A stretch of 64,000 bases of DNA from Hydrotalea sandarakina (GTDB taxonomy: Bacteria > Bacteroidota > Bacteroidia > Chitinophagales > Chitinophagaceae). Numbering within the stretch: position 1 is the stretch's first letter; each line of letters starts with the position of its first letter. Shown here piece after piece: positions 27,904-37,505 of the stretch. Under the pieces are notes generated by a model. That model was not told the DNA's origin and made no database searches. It saw nothing but the letters and a program-made list of their open reading frames with translations. The translations under genes and the position numbers were made by a program. Location: positions 62,001-126,000 of the forward strand of contig NZ_QKZV01000001.1 of NCBI RefSeq assembly GCF_003254115.1, in the 5' to 3' direction.

Positions 27904-28782
27904 ATGCATTATAAAGTAGCCATTCGCACCTCATTGTTAATAGCCATTCTGGCTTTTCAATTGTCTGCCATTGCGCAACCTTTTCGGGCATTTGGCGGGC
28001 TGGGTGTTAGTGCTTATTTGGGCGATTTAATTCAAGGTTCCCCTGCATTTAAACAAGTTTCACCCGACGTTATGGGTGGCCTCAGTTACGATTTTGCCGA
28101 AAAGTTTCGGTATCGGTTAGGTTTATCTTTATTAGGAGTAAGGGGTAATGATGCACTGTCGCCTAGAGTTGATTTAAGGGAACGTAACTTAAACTTTAAA
28201 AGCTTTGTTTGGGAAGTTTCCAACATGGTTGAATATGACATTTTAGATAGGCGCGTTTATAACATTGTTCCCTATGTATTTGGCGGATTTGGTATTTTCC
28301 ATTTCAACCCTACCACTTACGATCGTAATGGGAACAAAGTTTATTTGCATGATATTGGTACTGAAGGACAATATTTGAATCAGCCCGGGTATCCCAAACC
28401 TTATCATCGTTTACAAATCAATATTCCTTTTGGTGCCGGTGTTCGATATGAAGTATCAGAAGATTTAGCGGTAGGCTTTGAATTTAATTATCGAGTTTTA
28501 TTTACTGATTACTTAGATGATGTAAGCACCCCAAAATATGCTACTAATGCTTTATTGGCTGCAGGTCAGTTAGAGGCTGCATCATTATCTTTTAGAGGCG
28601 ATGAGTTGGATCCAACTGCAAAACCACCATTGTATCGCCCACGAGGTAATCCGCATAATAAAGATTCTTATTACTCATTTCAAGTAACCTTCTCTGTTCG
28701 TTTAAACAATTTTTATTTGTTTGGCAAAGATTATATCAGCCCGGCTGGTGGTCCTTTTATTCCCCGCATGAAAAATTATTAG
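27904..28782 (+). CDS. DUF6089-like outer-membrane beta-barrel protein
   Basis: The protein has 292 residues. A signal peptide (MHYKVAIRTSLLIAILAFQ..., cleavage after AIAQ) is followed by FRAFGGLGVSAYLGDL, the start typical of this Bacteroidota barrel family. Repeated amphipathic strands follow (YRLGLSLLGVRGND, VPYVFGGFGIFHFNP, GVRYEVSEDLAVGFEFNYRVLFTDYLDDV). It is probably an outer-membrane protein; no substrate or partner is evident. It has its own promoter and ends before a shared terminator. Confidence 0.78.
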   Translation: MHYKVAIRTSLLIAILAFQLSAIAQPFRAFGGLGVSAYLGDLIQGSPAFKQVSPDVMGGLSYDFAEKFRYRLGLSLLGVRGNDALSPRVDLRERNLNFKSFVWEVSNMVEYDILDRRVYNIVPYVFGGFGIFHFNPTTYDRNGNKVYLHDIGTEGQYLNQPGYPKPYHRLQINIPFGAGVRYEVSEDLAVGFEFNYRVLFTDYLDDVSTPKYATNALLAAGQLEAASLSFRGDELDPTAKPPLYRPRGNPHNKDSYYSFQVTFSVRLNNFYLFGKDYISPAGGPFIPRMKNY

Positions 28783-29100
28783 AAGAAAATTTAGGATTAG
28801 GGTTAAGGCATAAGCTTTAAGCTAACTATTGTAAGGTAATTTATAGGCTATTAGCAGTAATCATTACTTTCAAAAATGGTTAGAATACATTTACTACTTT
28901 TTTATAATTCTATTTTTTTGATTGAAAATCAGCATCCCATTTTCTAAAAGTAGAGCATTGTTTTTCCAATTGTTTTAAGCCAATTGATGATAATAATAAA
29001 AAGAAAAAGGGCTTCTGTGTGATAGAAGCCCTTTTTTCAACCCTAAACCCTTAAAAAACCACTTTAAGAGTAGAAAAAATCGTGCCAGTTTTTGTTAAGA
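28783..29100. other. Intergenic region between convergent DUF6089 and ndk
   Basis: A 318-base AT-rich gap between two converging genes. Apart from the terminator hairpin at 29005-29036 no coding frame, RNA gene or repeat was seen. Confidence 0.5.
29005..29036. terminator. Bidirectional intrinsic terminator, DUF6089 gene / ndk
   Basis: A perfect 12-base stem (AAAAGGGCTTCT at 29005-29016 with AGAAGCCCTTTT at 29024-29035) and a 7-base loop, with T-rich sequence after the hairpin on both strands. Confidence 0.9.
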
Positions 29101-29517
29101 CTAAAATCTTTCCAACTTCGAGAAAAAGAAATCACTTTCAACCAAAGCATTTTCATCGCTATCGCTGCCATGAACTGCATTTTCTCCAACGGAGGATGCA
29201 TATTTTTTACGAATGGTACCTTCATCAGCTTTAGCAGGATCCGTAGCACCAATTAATTTTCTAAAATCATTTACGGCATTATTTTTTTCTAAAATGGCGG
29301 CAACAATAGGGCCACTGCTCATAAACTCAATTAATTCACCAAAAAAAGGCCTTTCTTTATGTATGGCATAAAACTCAGCAGCCTGATCAATGGTTAATTT
29401 AGTCCATTTCATGGCTTTAATCGTAAAACCTGCTTTGATAATGTCATTTAAAATAGCACCGGTGTAACCTTTTCCGGTTGCATCGGGTTTAATCATTGTA
29501 AATGTTCTGTTACTCAT
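29101..29517 (-). CDS. ndk: Nucleoside diphosphate kinase
   Basis: The enzyme transfers the gamma phosphate between nucleoside triphosphates and diphosphates. The protein has 138 residues, a normal length. The N-terminal FTMIKPDAT and the phospho-acceptor H116 in NAVHGSDS are the hallmark segments. A -7-like element (TAATTTTG on the - strand, 29551-29544) lies about 27 bases upstream of the start, although its -33 element is poorly spaced. Confidence 0.97.
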   Translation of the reverse strand: MSNRTFTMIKPDATGKGYTGAILNDIIKAGFTIKAMKWTKLTIDQAAEFYAIHKERPFFGELIEFMSSGPIVAAILEKNNAVNDFRKLIGATDPAKADEGTIRKKYASSVGENAVHGSDSDENALVESDFFFSKLERF

Positions 29518-29655
29518 AAAACTTAAAATTCAAATTTGATTGGCAAAATTAATGATTTAGGCTTCTTAGGTTTCATCAATACGCTTAAATAATTGCTTAT
29601 ATTTTAAAAAAGCAATGAAAGGCTTCAGGAATTACTCTATTTTTGCCACCCAGTT

Positions 29656-30663
29656 ATGGAGATAATTAATGCTTTATATCCGCTTCTACGGTCACCAAAG
29701 AAAATTGTTATTACAACTCATCAAAAACCAGATGGTGATGCAATGGGTTCATCGTTAGGTTTGTATCATTTTTTGGTGAAAATGAATCATGATGTTACCG
29801 TGGTTTCACCTACCAATTGGGCAGATTTTTTGAGTTGGTTACCGGGCGTTGAAGCTGTTATTGATTTTGAAGCGAAACAAAATACTGCAATAGAAAAACT
29901 AAATCAGGCTGATATTATTTTTTGTTTAGATTTTAATATTTTCTACAGAACAAAAAATGTTGAAAAATATTTAGCTGCTTCAAATGCTGTTAAAGTACTT
30001 ATTGATCATCATGAGCAACCACAAGTAAGCGCTTTTCAATATGGCATAAGCGACATTAACAAAAGCTCAACCTGCGAAATGGTATATGATTTTATTATTC
30101 AATCTGAAAATCCTGAATTATTAGATTTGAATATTGCCACTTGTTTATATACGGGGACTATGACCGATACCGGTTCATTTCGTTTCCCTGCAACATCAGC
30201 TTCTGTGCATAGAATGGTAGCACATTTTAAAGATATGGGTTTGCAACATACACCCATTCATGAACAAGTTTATGACAGCTTTTTAGAAAACAGATTACGT
30301 TTTATTGGGCATGCATTATTAAATCGCATGGATGTGTTGTATGAATATAACACAGCTGTTATGGCTATTTCAAGAGATGATATTATAAAATACGATATTA
30401 AAACCGGCGATACTGAAGGTTTAGTGAATTATTTGCTAACCATAAAAGGTATTAAGTTCGGCGCAATTGTAATAGACAGAAATGAAGAAAGAAAATGGAG
30501 TTTTAGAAGTAAAGGCGACTTTGATGTAAATGAATTTGCACGAAATCATTTTGAGGGTGGTGGTCATAAAAACGCAGCAGGTGGAAGAAGTAGTCAACAT
30601 TTAGAAAAAACTTTGGCTCATTTTTATGAGGTATTGCCAAAATATAAAAATGAATTAGAATAA
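29656..30663 (+). CDS. nrnA: DHH/DHHA1 phosphoesterase, NrnA-like oligoribonuclease / pAp phosphatase
   Basis: The protein has 335 residues, usual for NrnA. The DHH domain has THQKPDGDAMGSSLG at the N terminus, DFN further on and VLIDHHEQP (the DHH motif). The DHHA1 domain ends with HFEGGGHKNAAGG. NrnA enzymes degrade short RNA oligomers and dephosphorylate 3'-phosphoadenosine 5'-phosphate. Nucleotide substrate preference cannot be read from sequence. A TATTTTTG element (29638-29645) ends only 10 bases before the ATG, which suggests a very short leader. Confidence 0.88.
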   Translation: MEIINALYPLLRSPKKIVITTHQKPDGDAMGSSLGLYHFLVKMNHDVTVVSPTNWADFLSWLPGVEAVIDFEAKQNTAIEKLNQADIIFCLDFNIFYRTKNVEKYLAASNAVKVLIDHHEQPQVSAFQYGISDINKSSTCEMVYDFIIQSENPELLDLNIATCLYTGTMTDTGSFRFPATSASVHRMVAHFKDMGLQHTPIHEQVYDSFLENRLRFIGHALLNRMDVLYEYNTAVMAISRDDIIKYDIKTGDTEGLVNYLLTIKGIKFGAIVIDRNEERKWSFRSKGDFDVNEFARNHFEGGGHKNAAGGRSSQHLEKTLAHFYEVLPKYKNELE

Positions 30664-30709
30664 AGCATTTTTTTCAACAAATCAGTAAACAATAACAATC
30701 AATAAACCA

Positions 30710-31636
30710 ATGAAAATTACATTCAGAATTTTAGTATTTGCATTGCTGTTGGCCGGTTGCCACCAGTACGAAAAAACCAAAACCGGATTGGTGTATAAAA
30801 TAATTCACGGTAACAGTAAAGTACTTTTAAAACAAGGCGATATTGTTAAATTCAATATTGAATACAAAATGAAGGTGCATGGCAAAGACTCCATATTGCA
30901 ATCAACTTTCGGCCATATACCTGCTTATGTAAAAATTGATACCGCACAATTTGGTAAACATAGCTTTACTGAAGTATTAATGCAGTGTGCACCCGGCGAT
31001 AAAATTGATTTCGTAATGAGCATAGATACCTTGAAAAATTTAGGTATGATTCCTGAATACAATGATTTGTTCAAAAAGGGGGGTACCATTGATGGCAGGG
31101 TAGATATATTAAAAGTATTTCCTAATGATGCTGCTGTTAATGCCGATTACGAAAATGAAATGAATGAGGAGAAAAACAGAGAAATAAAGGACTTACAAGC
31201 TTATGCAGCCAAGAATAATATTAAAACGGTACAATCACCTAATGGTGTTTTAGTTGAGGTACAAAAAGAAGGTGAAGGCCCAAAAGCTGATTCCGGCATG
31301 CAAGTTTCTGTTTACTATAAAGGCTATACTGAAAATGGTAAAGAATTTGACGGTAATATGGACAGTGCAGCTAAAAAACCTGCTTTTACTTTTGTAGTAG
31401 GCAAACGCAATGTTATTCCCGGTTGGGATGATGGCTTACGTTATTTTGCAAAAGGCGGAAAAGGCCGTTTGTTAATTCCTGCCATGTTAGGTTATGGGCC
31501 TCAAGGAAGCCCTCCAGTAATACCGCCTTATACAAACTTGGTGTTTGATATTGAAGTGAGTGATGTAACCACACCAGCTCCTCCTAAAAACCCAACTCCA
31601 TTAATGCCTCCAGGTGCCGTAAAACCGGCGAAGTAA
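30710..31636 (+). CDS. FKBP-type peptidyl-prolyl cis-trans isomerase lipoprotein
   Basis: The protein has 308 residues. The lipoprotein signal ends in the lipobox LLAGC (Cys at about residue 16). A degenerate N-terminal FKBP-like domain (about 20-140) is followed by a complete C-terminal FKBP domain (about 180-285) with VSVYYKGYTENG, PGWDDGLRYFAKGGK and LGYGPQG. A proline-rich tail (TTPAPPKNPTPLMPPG) ends the protein. It should fold or isomerise proteins in the periplasm while anchored to a membrane. It follows nrnA by 46 bases, possibly co-transcribed. Confidence 0.88.
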   Translation: MKITFRILVFALLLAGCHQYEKTKTGLVYKIIHGNSKVLLKQGDIVKFNIEYKMKVHGKDSILQSTFGHIPAYVKIDTAQFGKHSFTEVLMQCAPGDKIDFVMSIDTLKNLGMIPEYNDLFKKGGTIDGRVDILKVFPNDAAVNADYENEMNEEKNREIKDLQAYAAKNNIKTVQSPNGVLVEVQKEGEGPKADSGMQVSVYYKGYTENGKEFDGNMDSAAKKPAFTFVVGKRNVIPGWDDGLRYFAKGGKGRLLIPAMLGYGPQGSPPVIPPYTNLVFDIEVSDVTTPAPPKNPTPLMPPGAVKPAK

Positions 31637-31654
31637 AATGATAAAACATATTTT

Positions 31655-31690
31655 AAAAGGCTATCCGTTAATTGGGTAGCCTTTTTTATT
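31655..31690. terminator. Intrinsic terminator between FKBP gene and folP
   Basis: A 12-base stem with one G-T pair (AAAAGGCTATCC at 31655-31666 with GGGTAGCCTTTT at 31674-31685), followed by more T on the + strand. It lies between converging genes and has A/T tracts on both sides. Confidence 0.82.
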
Positions 31691-31732
31691 TATTATGTTG
31701 ACGTGAATAAGTCGGAACTTCAATAGTAAAAA

Positions 31733-32566
31733 TTAAGCTGCGCTATAGGCCTCAAAAAGGGTAATACATTCTTTAGCTGCGGCAACATCATGTACTCTTA
31801 AAATATTTGCACCATTTAATAAACCTAACATGTGCATAGCTGAAGTTGCATTCAATGCATGGTTTGCATTAGGCAGTTGTAAGGTTTTATATAAGAAGGA
31901 TTTTCTGGAAATACCCAATAAAATAGGCATTTGTAAAATTTTAAATGCGCTTAATTGTTTAATTAAGGAAAAGTTTTGCTGAATGGTTTTACTAAAGCCA
32001 ATTCCGGGATCAATTATCACATCAACAATCCCGGCTTTTTGGGCTTCTGTAGTTGTTTTTATAAAATAATCAGTAAGCTCAGTAATTAAATGATTGTATT
32101 GGGTAAATTGCTGCATGGTTTGTGGCGTGCCTTGCATGTGCATACAAATGTAAGGTACCTGTAATGCTGCAACTGTTTTAAACATATTGCTATCTAACTG
32201 CCCACCGCTAACATCATTTACCATATCGGCACCTGCCTCAATTGCAGCTTTGGCAACTGAAGCGTAGAATGTGTCGATTGAAATAAATACATTGGGTAAC
32301 GTGTTTCGAATTTGTGTAATAATTGGAATAACTCTTTCTAATTCTGTTTCAGCTGTTTGTAATGTACTGGATGGATTCGTGCTTTGTCCACCAATATCAA
32401 TAATGGTTGCACCATCTGCTACCATTTTTTTTGCTTCTTCAACAGCTGAATCTACAAATGGATGTCTGCTATGTGCATAAAACGAATCGGGTGTAGCATT
32501 CAAAATGCCCATAATAATGGGCTTATCTATGATTAATAATCTTCCTTTGCAATTAAGGGTGTACAT
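31733..32566 (-). CDS. folP: Dihydropteroate synthase
   Basis: This folate enzyme condenses p-aminobenzoate with dihydropterin pyrophosphate and is the sulfonamide target. The protein has 277 residues. The signature IIMGILNATPDSF is near the N terminus, followed by IDIGGQSTNPSS, ISIDTFYASVA, MVNDVSGG and DPGIGFSKT. It ends with the conserved RVHDVAAA. A - strand TAAATTTG at 32598-32591 lies 25 bases upstream of the start. It is divergent from DUF1599, an arrangement shared with other Bacteroidota. Confidence 0.95.
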   Translation of the reverse strand: MYTLNCKGRLLIIDKPIIMGILNATPDSFYAHSRHPFVDSAVEEAKKMVADGATIIDIGGQSTNPSSTLQTAETELERVIPIITQIRNTLPNVFISIDTFYASVAKAAIEAGADMVNDVSGGQLDSNMFKTVAALQVPYICMHMQGTPQTMQQFTQYNHLITELTDYFIKTTTEAQKAGIVDVIIDPGIGFSKTIQQNFSLIKQLSAFKILQMPILLGISRKSFLYKTLQLPNANHALNATSAMHMLGLLNGANILRVHDVAAAKECITLFEAYSAA

Positions 32567-32700
32567 TCTTTTCTTTCATTTATATTGCGACAAATTTAGT
32601 ATTAAACCATACTGTTTGTTGTAATTGAAAATTATTGATATTTTCATGCTCATTATAACATCGGACAAATAAAAACACCTTTTCAACTTAAATAAATGTT

Positions 32701-33237
32701 ATGGATATAACCAGTCAGCAATACGATGCCGTAATTGAACAGTGTAAAAAAATTTTTATACAAAAAGCTGCCGATTATGGAACTGCATGGCGGGTTCTGC
32801 GTATTATTTCTGTAGTAGACCAACTTTTTATAAAAGCTTTACGTATTCGTACTATTCAAGATAAAAAAGTGCAATTGGTTGCCGATGATATAGCTTCTGA
32901 ATTTAAAGGTATTGTCAATTATGCAGTAATTGGTCTTATTCAGTTAGAAATTAATCAGCCTAAAGTAGAGGAGTTACCACTGAATCAAGTTTCAGAATGG
33001 TATGAAAAAGAAGTGAGTATTGCTAAACAAGTTATGCAAAATAAAAATCATGATTACGGTGAAGCTTGGCGTGAAATGAGCCAGGAAAGTTTTGCAGATT
33101 TAATTTTAATGAAGCTAATGCGTATAAAGCAGATTTTAGCCAATGATGGAAAAACCTTAGTAAGTGAAGGTATTGACGCAAACTTTATTGACATTATAAA
33201 TTATGCCGTGTTTGCTTTAATTCTTATGCCTAAATAA
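32701..33237 (+). CDS. DUF1599 family protein
   Basis: The protein has 178 residues made of two similar halves. Each has the pattern KxAADYGTAW/NHDYGEAW followed by a helix and a conserved NYAVxxLI (IVNYAVIGLIQL and IINYAVFALILM), so it is an internal duplication. DUF1599 has no established function. The D-Y-G-x-A-W motifs and all-helical pattern resemble MazG-like nucleotide-binding folds, but that is inference. It lies divergently beside folP and before the DoxX gene, a conserved Bacteroidota neighbourhood. Confidence 0.85.
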   Translation: MDITSQQYDAVIEQCKKIFIQKAADYGTAWRVLRIISVVDQLFIKALRIRTIQDKKVQLVADDIASEFKGIVNYAVIGLIQLEINQPKVEELPLNQVSEWYEKEVSIAKQVMQNKNHDYGEAWREMSQESFADLILMKLMRIKQILANDGKTLVSEGIDANFIDIINYAVFALILMPK

Positions 33238-33306
33238 CAAAACAATATTGTATTTGTATCAATAAATATTGCCTAACAAATAAAATCTCACCCCAAAAAT
33301 GAATCT

Positions 33307-34407
33307 ATGAAATATATTGTTGGTATAGTTAGGTGGTTGGTAGGATTGCTGTTTATTTTTTCTGGATTAGTAAAAGCCAATGACCCTTTGGGTTTAAGCT
33401 ATAAGATGCAAGAGTTTTTTGAAGCTTGGCATTGGTCATTCTTCGATAATTTTTCTCTTTACATGGCCTTTGGTATGAATATTTTAGAAATATTGGCCGG
33501 GCTCGCTATTATTATTGGTTGGCAATCAAAGTTTTTCAGTCGCTTATTATTAATACTGATTATATTTTTCACGTTTTTAACCAGTTATGTATTGTTTAGT
33601 GGTAAAATTAAAACTTGCGGTTGCTTTGGCGACTGTATTCCACTCACACCAATTCAAACATTTACTAAAGATGTCATTTTATTGGTGTTAATTATCTTCT
33701 TAACCCTTACTTATAAGTATATTAAACCCATTTTTGCATCAACTTCATCATTATTTATTTTAATTATTGTAGTTGGGTTGATTTGTATTATGCAATGGTA
33801 TGTTTTGCGGCATTTACCATTTGTAGATTGTTTGCCATACAAAGTGGGTAATAATTTAATTGAGGAAATGAAAACACCCCCTAATGCAGTTCCTGATACT
33901 TATAGTTATACTTTTGAATATGAAAAAAATGGAAAAAAGTTTCATTTTTCCGAAGATAATTTGCCGGATGATTTAGACAGTACCTATGAATTCATTGGTC
34001 GAAAAGCCACATTAGTTAAGAAAGGGAATGGGTTAACTGCCGCAATAACAGATTTCACCTTACAAACACCTACCGGAACAGATACAACACAAGCTATTCT
34101 GCAAACACCCGGAAAGTACATTTTATTTTTTGCAAAAGATTTTGATAACATTGATAGATGGAAATCGATGTTTGAAGCCATATATGATGAAGCGAAAAGC
34201 AAACAAATTCCCTTGTTTTTAGTAACTGCTCAAATGCATGCTGCAGAAAAATTTTTTCCAACGGTGCCCCTTTTACAATGTGATGCTACTGTTATGAAAA
34301 CGGCAGCAAGGGTTAATCCTACTTACATTATTATGCAAGGGCCGGTAGTTTTACAAAAAATTAGTTTTGCCGATGCTTTCAAAGTAATGGCGTTTCTAAA
34401 AAAATAG
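33307..34407 (+). CDS. BT_3928-type DoxX-like membrane protein
   Basis: The protein has 366 residues. The N-terminal half has about four to five membrane segments of the DoxX/MauE type (GLLFIFSGLVKANDPLG), with a short Cys-rich loop KTCGCFGDC that could act in thiol-disulfide chemistry. The C-terminal half is soluble and resembles a thioredoxin-like fold (KYILFFAKDFDNIDRW, FLVTAQ) but lacks a CxxC. Its function is unknown. It is conserved beside DUF1599 and folP in Bacteroidota and is followed after 9 bases by a permease gene. Confidence 0.82.
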   Translation: MKYIVGIVRWLVGLLFIFSGLVKANDPLGLSYKMQEFFEAWHWSFFDNFSLYMAFGMNILEILAGLAIIIGWQSKFFSRLLLILIIFFTFLTSYVLFSGKIKTCGCFGDCIPLTPIQTFTKDVILLVLIIFLTLTYKYIKPIFASTSSLFILIIVVGLICIMQWYVLRHLPFVDCLPYKVGNNLIEEMKTPPNAVPDTYSYTFEYEKNGKKFHFSEDNLPDDLDSTYEFIGRKATLVKKGNGLTAAITDFTLQTPTGTDTTQAILQTPGKYILFFAKDFDNIDRWKSMFEAIYDEAKSKQIPLFLVTAQMHAAEKFFPTVPLLQCDATVMKTAARVNPTYIIMQGPVVLQKISFADAFKVMAFLKK

Positions 34408-34416
34408 TTTTTTGAA

Positions 34417-35448
34417 ATGTTAAAAAAAATACTATATGGACTTGTTGTTTTGCTTGGAGTAATTACGGTAGTATTTATTTTGTTTCAAGGTTTGGGTGAT
34501 CCTGCACAATTAATCACCGGCCAAAATGCTGATAAAACTACCATTCAAAATATTCGCAAAGAGTTGTCGTTAGATGAACCCAAATGGAAACAATTTTTAT
34601 TTTATGTAAATGATGTATCACCTGTATCAATTTACACGGCTAATGCAATACAGCAGAAACAAATAAAGGGCCTATTTGTGGGGAATCATCTTAAAGTTGG
34701 TGTTAAGTGGCCTTATTTAGGTCGTTCATATCAAACTAAAAAGCAAGTTACAGCCATATTAATGCAAGCTTTACCTAACACTGTTGTGTTAACAATTGCA
34801 GCTATGTTATTGGCAGCTGTAATAGGCATTGGATTAGGTATTTTAGCAGCAGTGTACAAAGGTACATGGTTTGATACTTCAACTTTGTTTACAAGTATTT
34901 TAGGCATATCTGTTCCTTCATTTTTTACCGGTATTGTTATTGCATATGTATTTGGCTTTGTTTTATCAAAATACACCGGATTGCATATGCTTGGAAGTTT
35001 ATATGAAGTAACACCTTTTAATGGTAAAACTTTGGCGCTTAAAAATTTAATATTACCGGCGCTTACATTAGGTATTCGCCCATTGGCCATATTTGCACAG
35101 TTAACCCGAAGCAGTATGTTAAATGAGTTGCAGCAAGATTATATACGAACTGCCTATGCAAAAGGACTTAGTCGTACCAAAGTATTATTTTCACATGCCT
35201 TAAAAAATGCATTTAATCCCATTCTTACTGCTATTACCGGATGGTTTGCTGAATTATTGGCCGGAGCTTTTTTTGTTGAATTTATTTTTGGATGGAATGG
35301 TATTGGCAAAGTTACTGTTGATGCATTAGAACAACTTGATTTCCCGGTGGTTATGGGTAGTGTTTTGTTAACATCTTGTTTTTTTATAGTCGTTAATATT
35401 TTATCAGATTCATTGTATGCTTACCTTGATCCAAGGTTGCAACATTAA
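34417..35448 (+). CDS. ABC transporter permease, DppB/OppB type
   Basis: The protein has 343 residues and about six membrane segments. The binding-protein-dependent transport signature is recognisable in ELQQDYIRTAYAKGLSRTKVLFSHALKNAFNPIL, the EAA loop that contacts the ATPase. The domain order matches DppB-like peptide/nickel permeases. No second permease, ATPase or solute-binding gene lies nearby, so it must either use proteins encoded elsewhere or have a different role. It is 9 bases after the DoxX-like gene and probably co-transcribed with it. Confidence 0.9.
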   Translation: MLKKILYGLVVLLGVITVVFILFQGLGDPAQLITGQNADKTTIQNIRKELSLDEPKWKQFLFYVNDVSPVSIYTANAIQQKQIKGLFVGNHLKVGVKWPYLGRSYQTKKQVTAILMQALPNTVVLTIAAMLLAAVIGIGLGILAAVYKGTWFDTSTLFTSILGISVPSFFTGIVIAYVFGFVLSKYTGLHMLGSLYEVTPFNGKTLALKNLILPALTLGIRPLAIFAQLTRSSMLNELQQDYIRTAYAKGLSRTKVLFSHALKNAFNPILTAITGWFAELLAGAFFVEFIFGWNGIGKVTVDALEQLDFPVVMGSVLLTSCFFIVVNILSDSLYAYLDPRLQH

Positions 35449-35627
35449 ATCCGTTATTAACTGATTTTTATCATTTTTTGCTAACACTGTTTTGCTACTT
35501 TTACATTGCAATTCTGCAATCACCTTCCATCAGGCAAGTTCAATAAATCCTATATGTATGTATTTAATTAAAAATACAACATTGTTATAATTTATTGCAT
35601 TGTCTGAAAGAAATAAAATGTACAATT

Positions 35628-36050
35628 ATGAAAAATGTAAAAGAGTTATTGGCCACCCAATCTGCTAAGTTTAATTTTATTAGCAGTAAAGCTACCGTAT
35701 TAGAAGCTTTGGTATTAATGAAAGTAGCCAATGTTAGTTACATAATTGTTAGGGATGATGATCAATACAAAGGAATTGTATGCGAGAAAGATTGTTTGCA
35801 TAAAATTACATTGAATGGGCTAAAACCGGAAAAAACATTGGTGAAAGATATTTTAATTAAAGACTTTCCTATTGTTTCGCCGGATGATAGTACTGAGCAC
35901 TGCCTTGAGCTAATGAATAGCTTTCAGGTATTGTATCTGCCTGTATTCAATGGCCATCAATTTTTAGGTGTTATTAGCGTTTATGATATTTTAAAAGAAA
36001 CTGCAGAAGAACAGCACATTAAGCATAAACATGATTATACTTATGCTTAA
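35628..36050 (+). CDS. CBS domain-pair protein
   Basis: From the ATG at 35628 the protein has about 140 residues; the open frame extends upstream to 35595 with a non-conserved stretch. Two CBS domains fill the protein: the first includes VLEALVLMKVANVSYIIVRD, and the second includes CLELMNSFQVLYLPVFNG and FLGVISVYDILKE. CBS pairs bind adenosyl ligands (AMP, ATP or SAM) and usually regulate a partner; no partner domain is present. A 179-base gap separates it from the permease gene. Confidence 0.85.
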   Translation: MKNVKELLATQSAKFNFISSKATVLEALVLMKVANVSYIIVRDDDQYKGIVCEKDCLHKITLNGLKPEKTLVKDILIKDFPIVSPDDSTEHCLELMNSFQVLYLPVFNGHQFLGVISVYDILKETAEEQHIKHKHDYTYA

Positions 36051-36059
36051 TAGGTAGTT

Positions 36060-36341
36060 TTAACGAATAACTACTTCTTGTATTAAAGGTTCTTGTAGTT
36101 TTTCATTAAGGCGTTCAATAATTTGTGCCTTTTGGAATTGAAGCTCATTTTTTAATGGGCCTACAGGAGTATATATAAATAATGTATTATTAATAATCTC
36201 TATTTTTTCTGTATATTTTGCAATGGTTTTACCCATTACTTCTTCCCAAATTTGCGTAATTTGTACAGCTCGTATACCATTACGCAAATTACTTTTATTC
36301 ATAAACTGATGCAATGCATCGCCAATACTATATTCTCCCAT
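36060..36341 (-). CDS. DUF721 / DciA-like protein
   Basis: The protein has 93 residues. The pattern VQITQIWEEVMGKTIAKYTEKIEIINNTLFIYTPVGPLKNEL is typical of DUF721. Larger members such as DciA load the replicative helicase, but the small Bacteroidota type is uncharacterised. It lies 18 bases downstream of recF, a common pairing that suggests a role near DNA replication or repair. Confidence 0.85.
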   Translation of the reverse strand: MGEYSIGDALHQFMNKSNLRNGIRAVQITQIWEEVMGKTIAKYTEKIEIINNTLFIYTPVGPLKNELQFQKAQIIERLNEKLQEPLIQEVVIR

Positions 36342-36359
36342 GGTGTAAAGATACTAATG

Positions 36360-37442
36360 TTATAGGTTGATAATTTGGAAACTTATCCGCATTTTAGATA
36401 AGTACTCATTTAGTCGATTGTAATGGGTATCTGTAATAAATACTTGGCATTGTTCGGATACACAAACCTTATAAAACAGTTTTTCCATTCTTTGTTCATC
36501 TAACTTCTCAAAAATGTCATCTAACAATAAAATAGGGGCAACTGCTTTTTCTTTTTTTAAAATTGAAAATTCTGCAAGTTTTAAAGCAAGCAGTAACGTT
36601 TTTCTTTGGCCCTGTGAAGCCCTTGTTTTAAAAGCAGTATCGTGCATGTAAAAAGTTAAGTCATCTTTATGTACCCCCATTTGGGTGCGTTGTAAAATTA
36701 AATCTTTATCAACCGATGATTTAAGCAATGATTCAAAATCATTATCGTGCAAATGACTTTCGTATTGCAGCTTTAAGCCATCATTGTTATTAGCAATTTC
36801 TGTGTAGTACTGAATGACCATTGGGGTAAATTCCTGCATAAATAACTGCCTTTGCTTGTAAATTATTTCCCCAAAATGTACCAATTGCAGATTTATAGCA
36901 TCTAACAAATCTTTATCATACACTTTGTGTTCAGCTATTTGCTTTAACCAACTATTACGTTGTTGCAGCAGTTTATTGTATTGTATTAAAGCTTCTAAAT
37001 AGCTTTGGTTGTATTGCGAAATTATAGTATCAATAAATCGGCGGCGTTCTTCACTTAATCCTGTAATGATAGAAATATCATCAGGGGCAATCATCACACA
37101 AGGAATTCGACCAATATGTTCAGAAAATTTTTTATATGGTTCGGTATTCAACAAAAATTCTTTCTTATTATTCTCACGCAAAATGCCAACTACTTCCATT
37201 AATCCGGTATTGTTTAAAAAACTTCCTTCAATACGCATTCCCTGTTTACCTTGCTGCACATTGTTAGCATCTTGCCTATTAAAATAGCCTTTGGTAAAAC
37301 ATAAAAAATAAATGGCATCTAATAAATTCGTTTTCCCAACACCATTTGGTCCGCAAATGCCAATAACCGGCTCAGTAAACTGCCAATGGTTATGAGTGTA
37401 GTTTTTAAATTGGAATAATGATATTTTGTTTAAATAAAGCAT
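36360..37442 (-). CDS. recF: DNA replication and repair protein RecF
   Basis: RecF is an SMC-like ATPase that helps load RecA on gapped DNA. From the ATG at 37442 (MLYLNKISLFQFKNY) the protein has 360 residues, a normal length. The Walker A is GPNGVGKT at 31-38, and the ABC-type signature and Walker B appear near the C terminus (RASQGQRKTLLLALKLAEF, then PILLLDDIFEKLD). A longer frame to 37529 adds 29 non-conserved residues and would run through the gap before the divergent pyrR, so the short start is chosen. Confidence 0.95.
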   Translation of the reverse strand: MLYLNKISLFQFKNYTHNHWQFTEPVIGICGPNGVGKTNLLDAIYFLCFTKGYFNRQDANNVQQGKQGMRIEGSFLNNTGLMEVVGILRENNKKEFLLNTEPYKKFSEHIGRIPCVMIAPDDISIITGLSEERRRFIDTIISQYNQSYLEALIQYNKLLQQRNSWLKQIAEHKVYDKDLLDAINLQLVHFGEIIYKQRQLFMQEFTPMVIQYYTEIANNNDGLKLQYESHLHDNDFESLLKSSVDKDLILQRTQMGVHKDDLTFYMHDTAFKTRASQGQRKTLLLALKLAEFSILKKEKAVAPILLLDDIFEKLDEQRMEKLFYKVCVSEQCQVFITDTHYNRLNEYLSKMRISFQIINL

Positions 37443-37505
37443 GGTAGATTTGCAAAGTAAGCACGATAAACGGAAACACGTATTTTTATAAAAATTTAAG
37501 TACGA

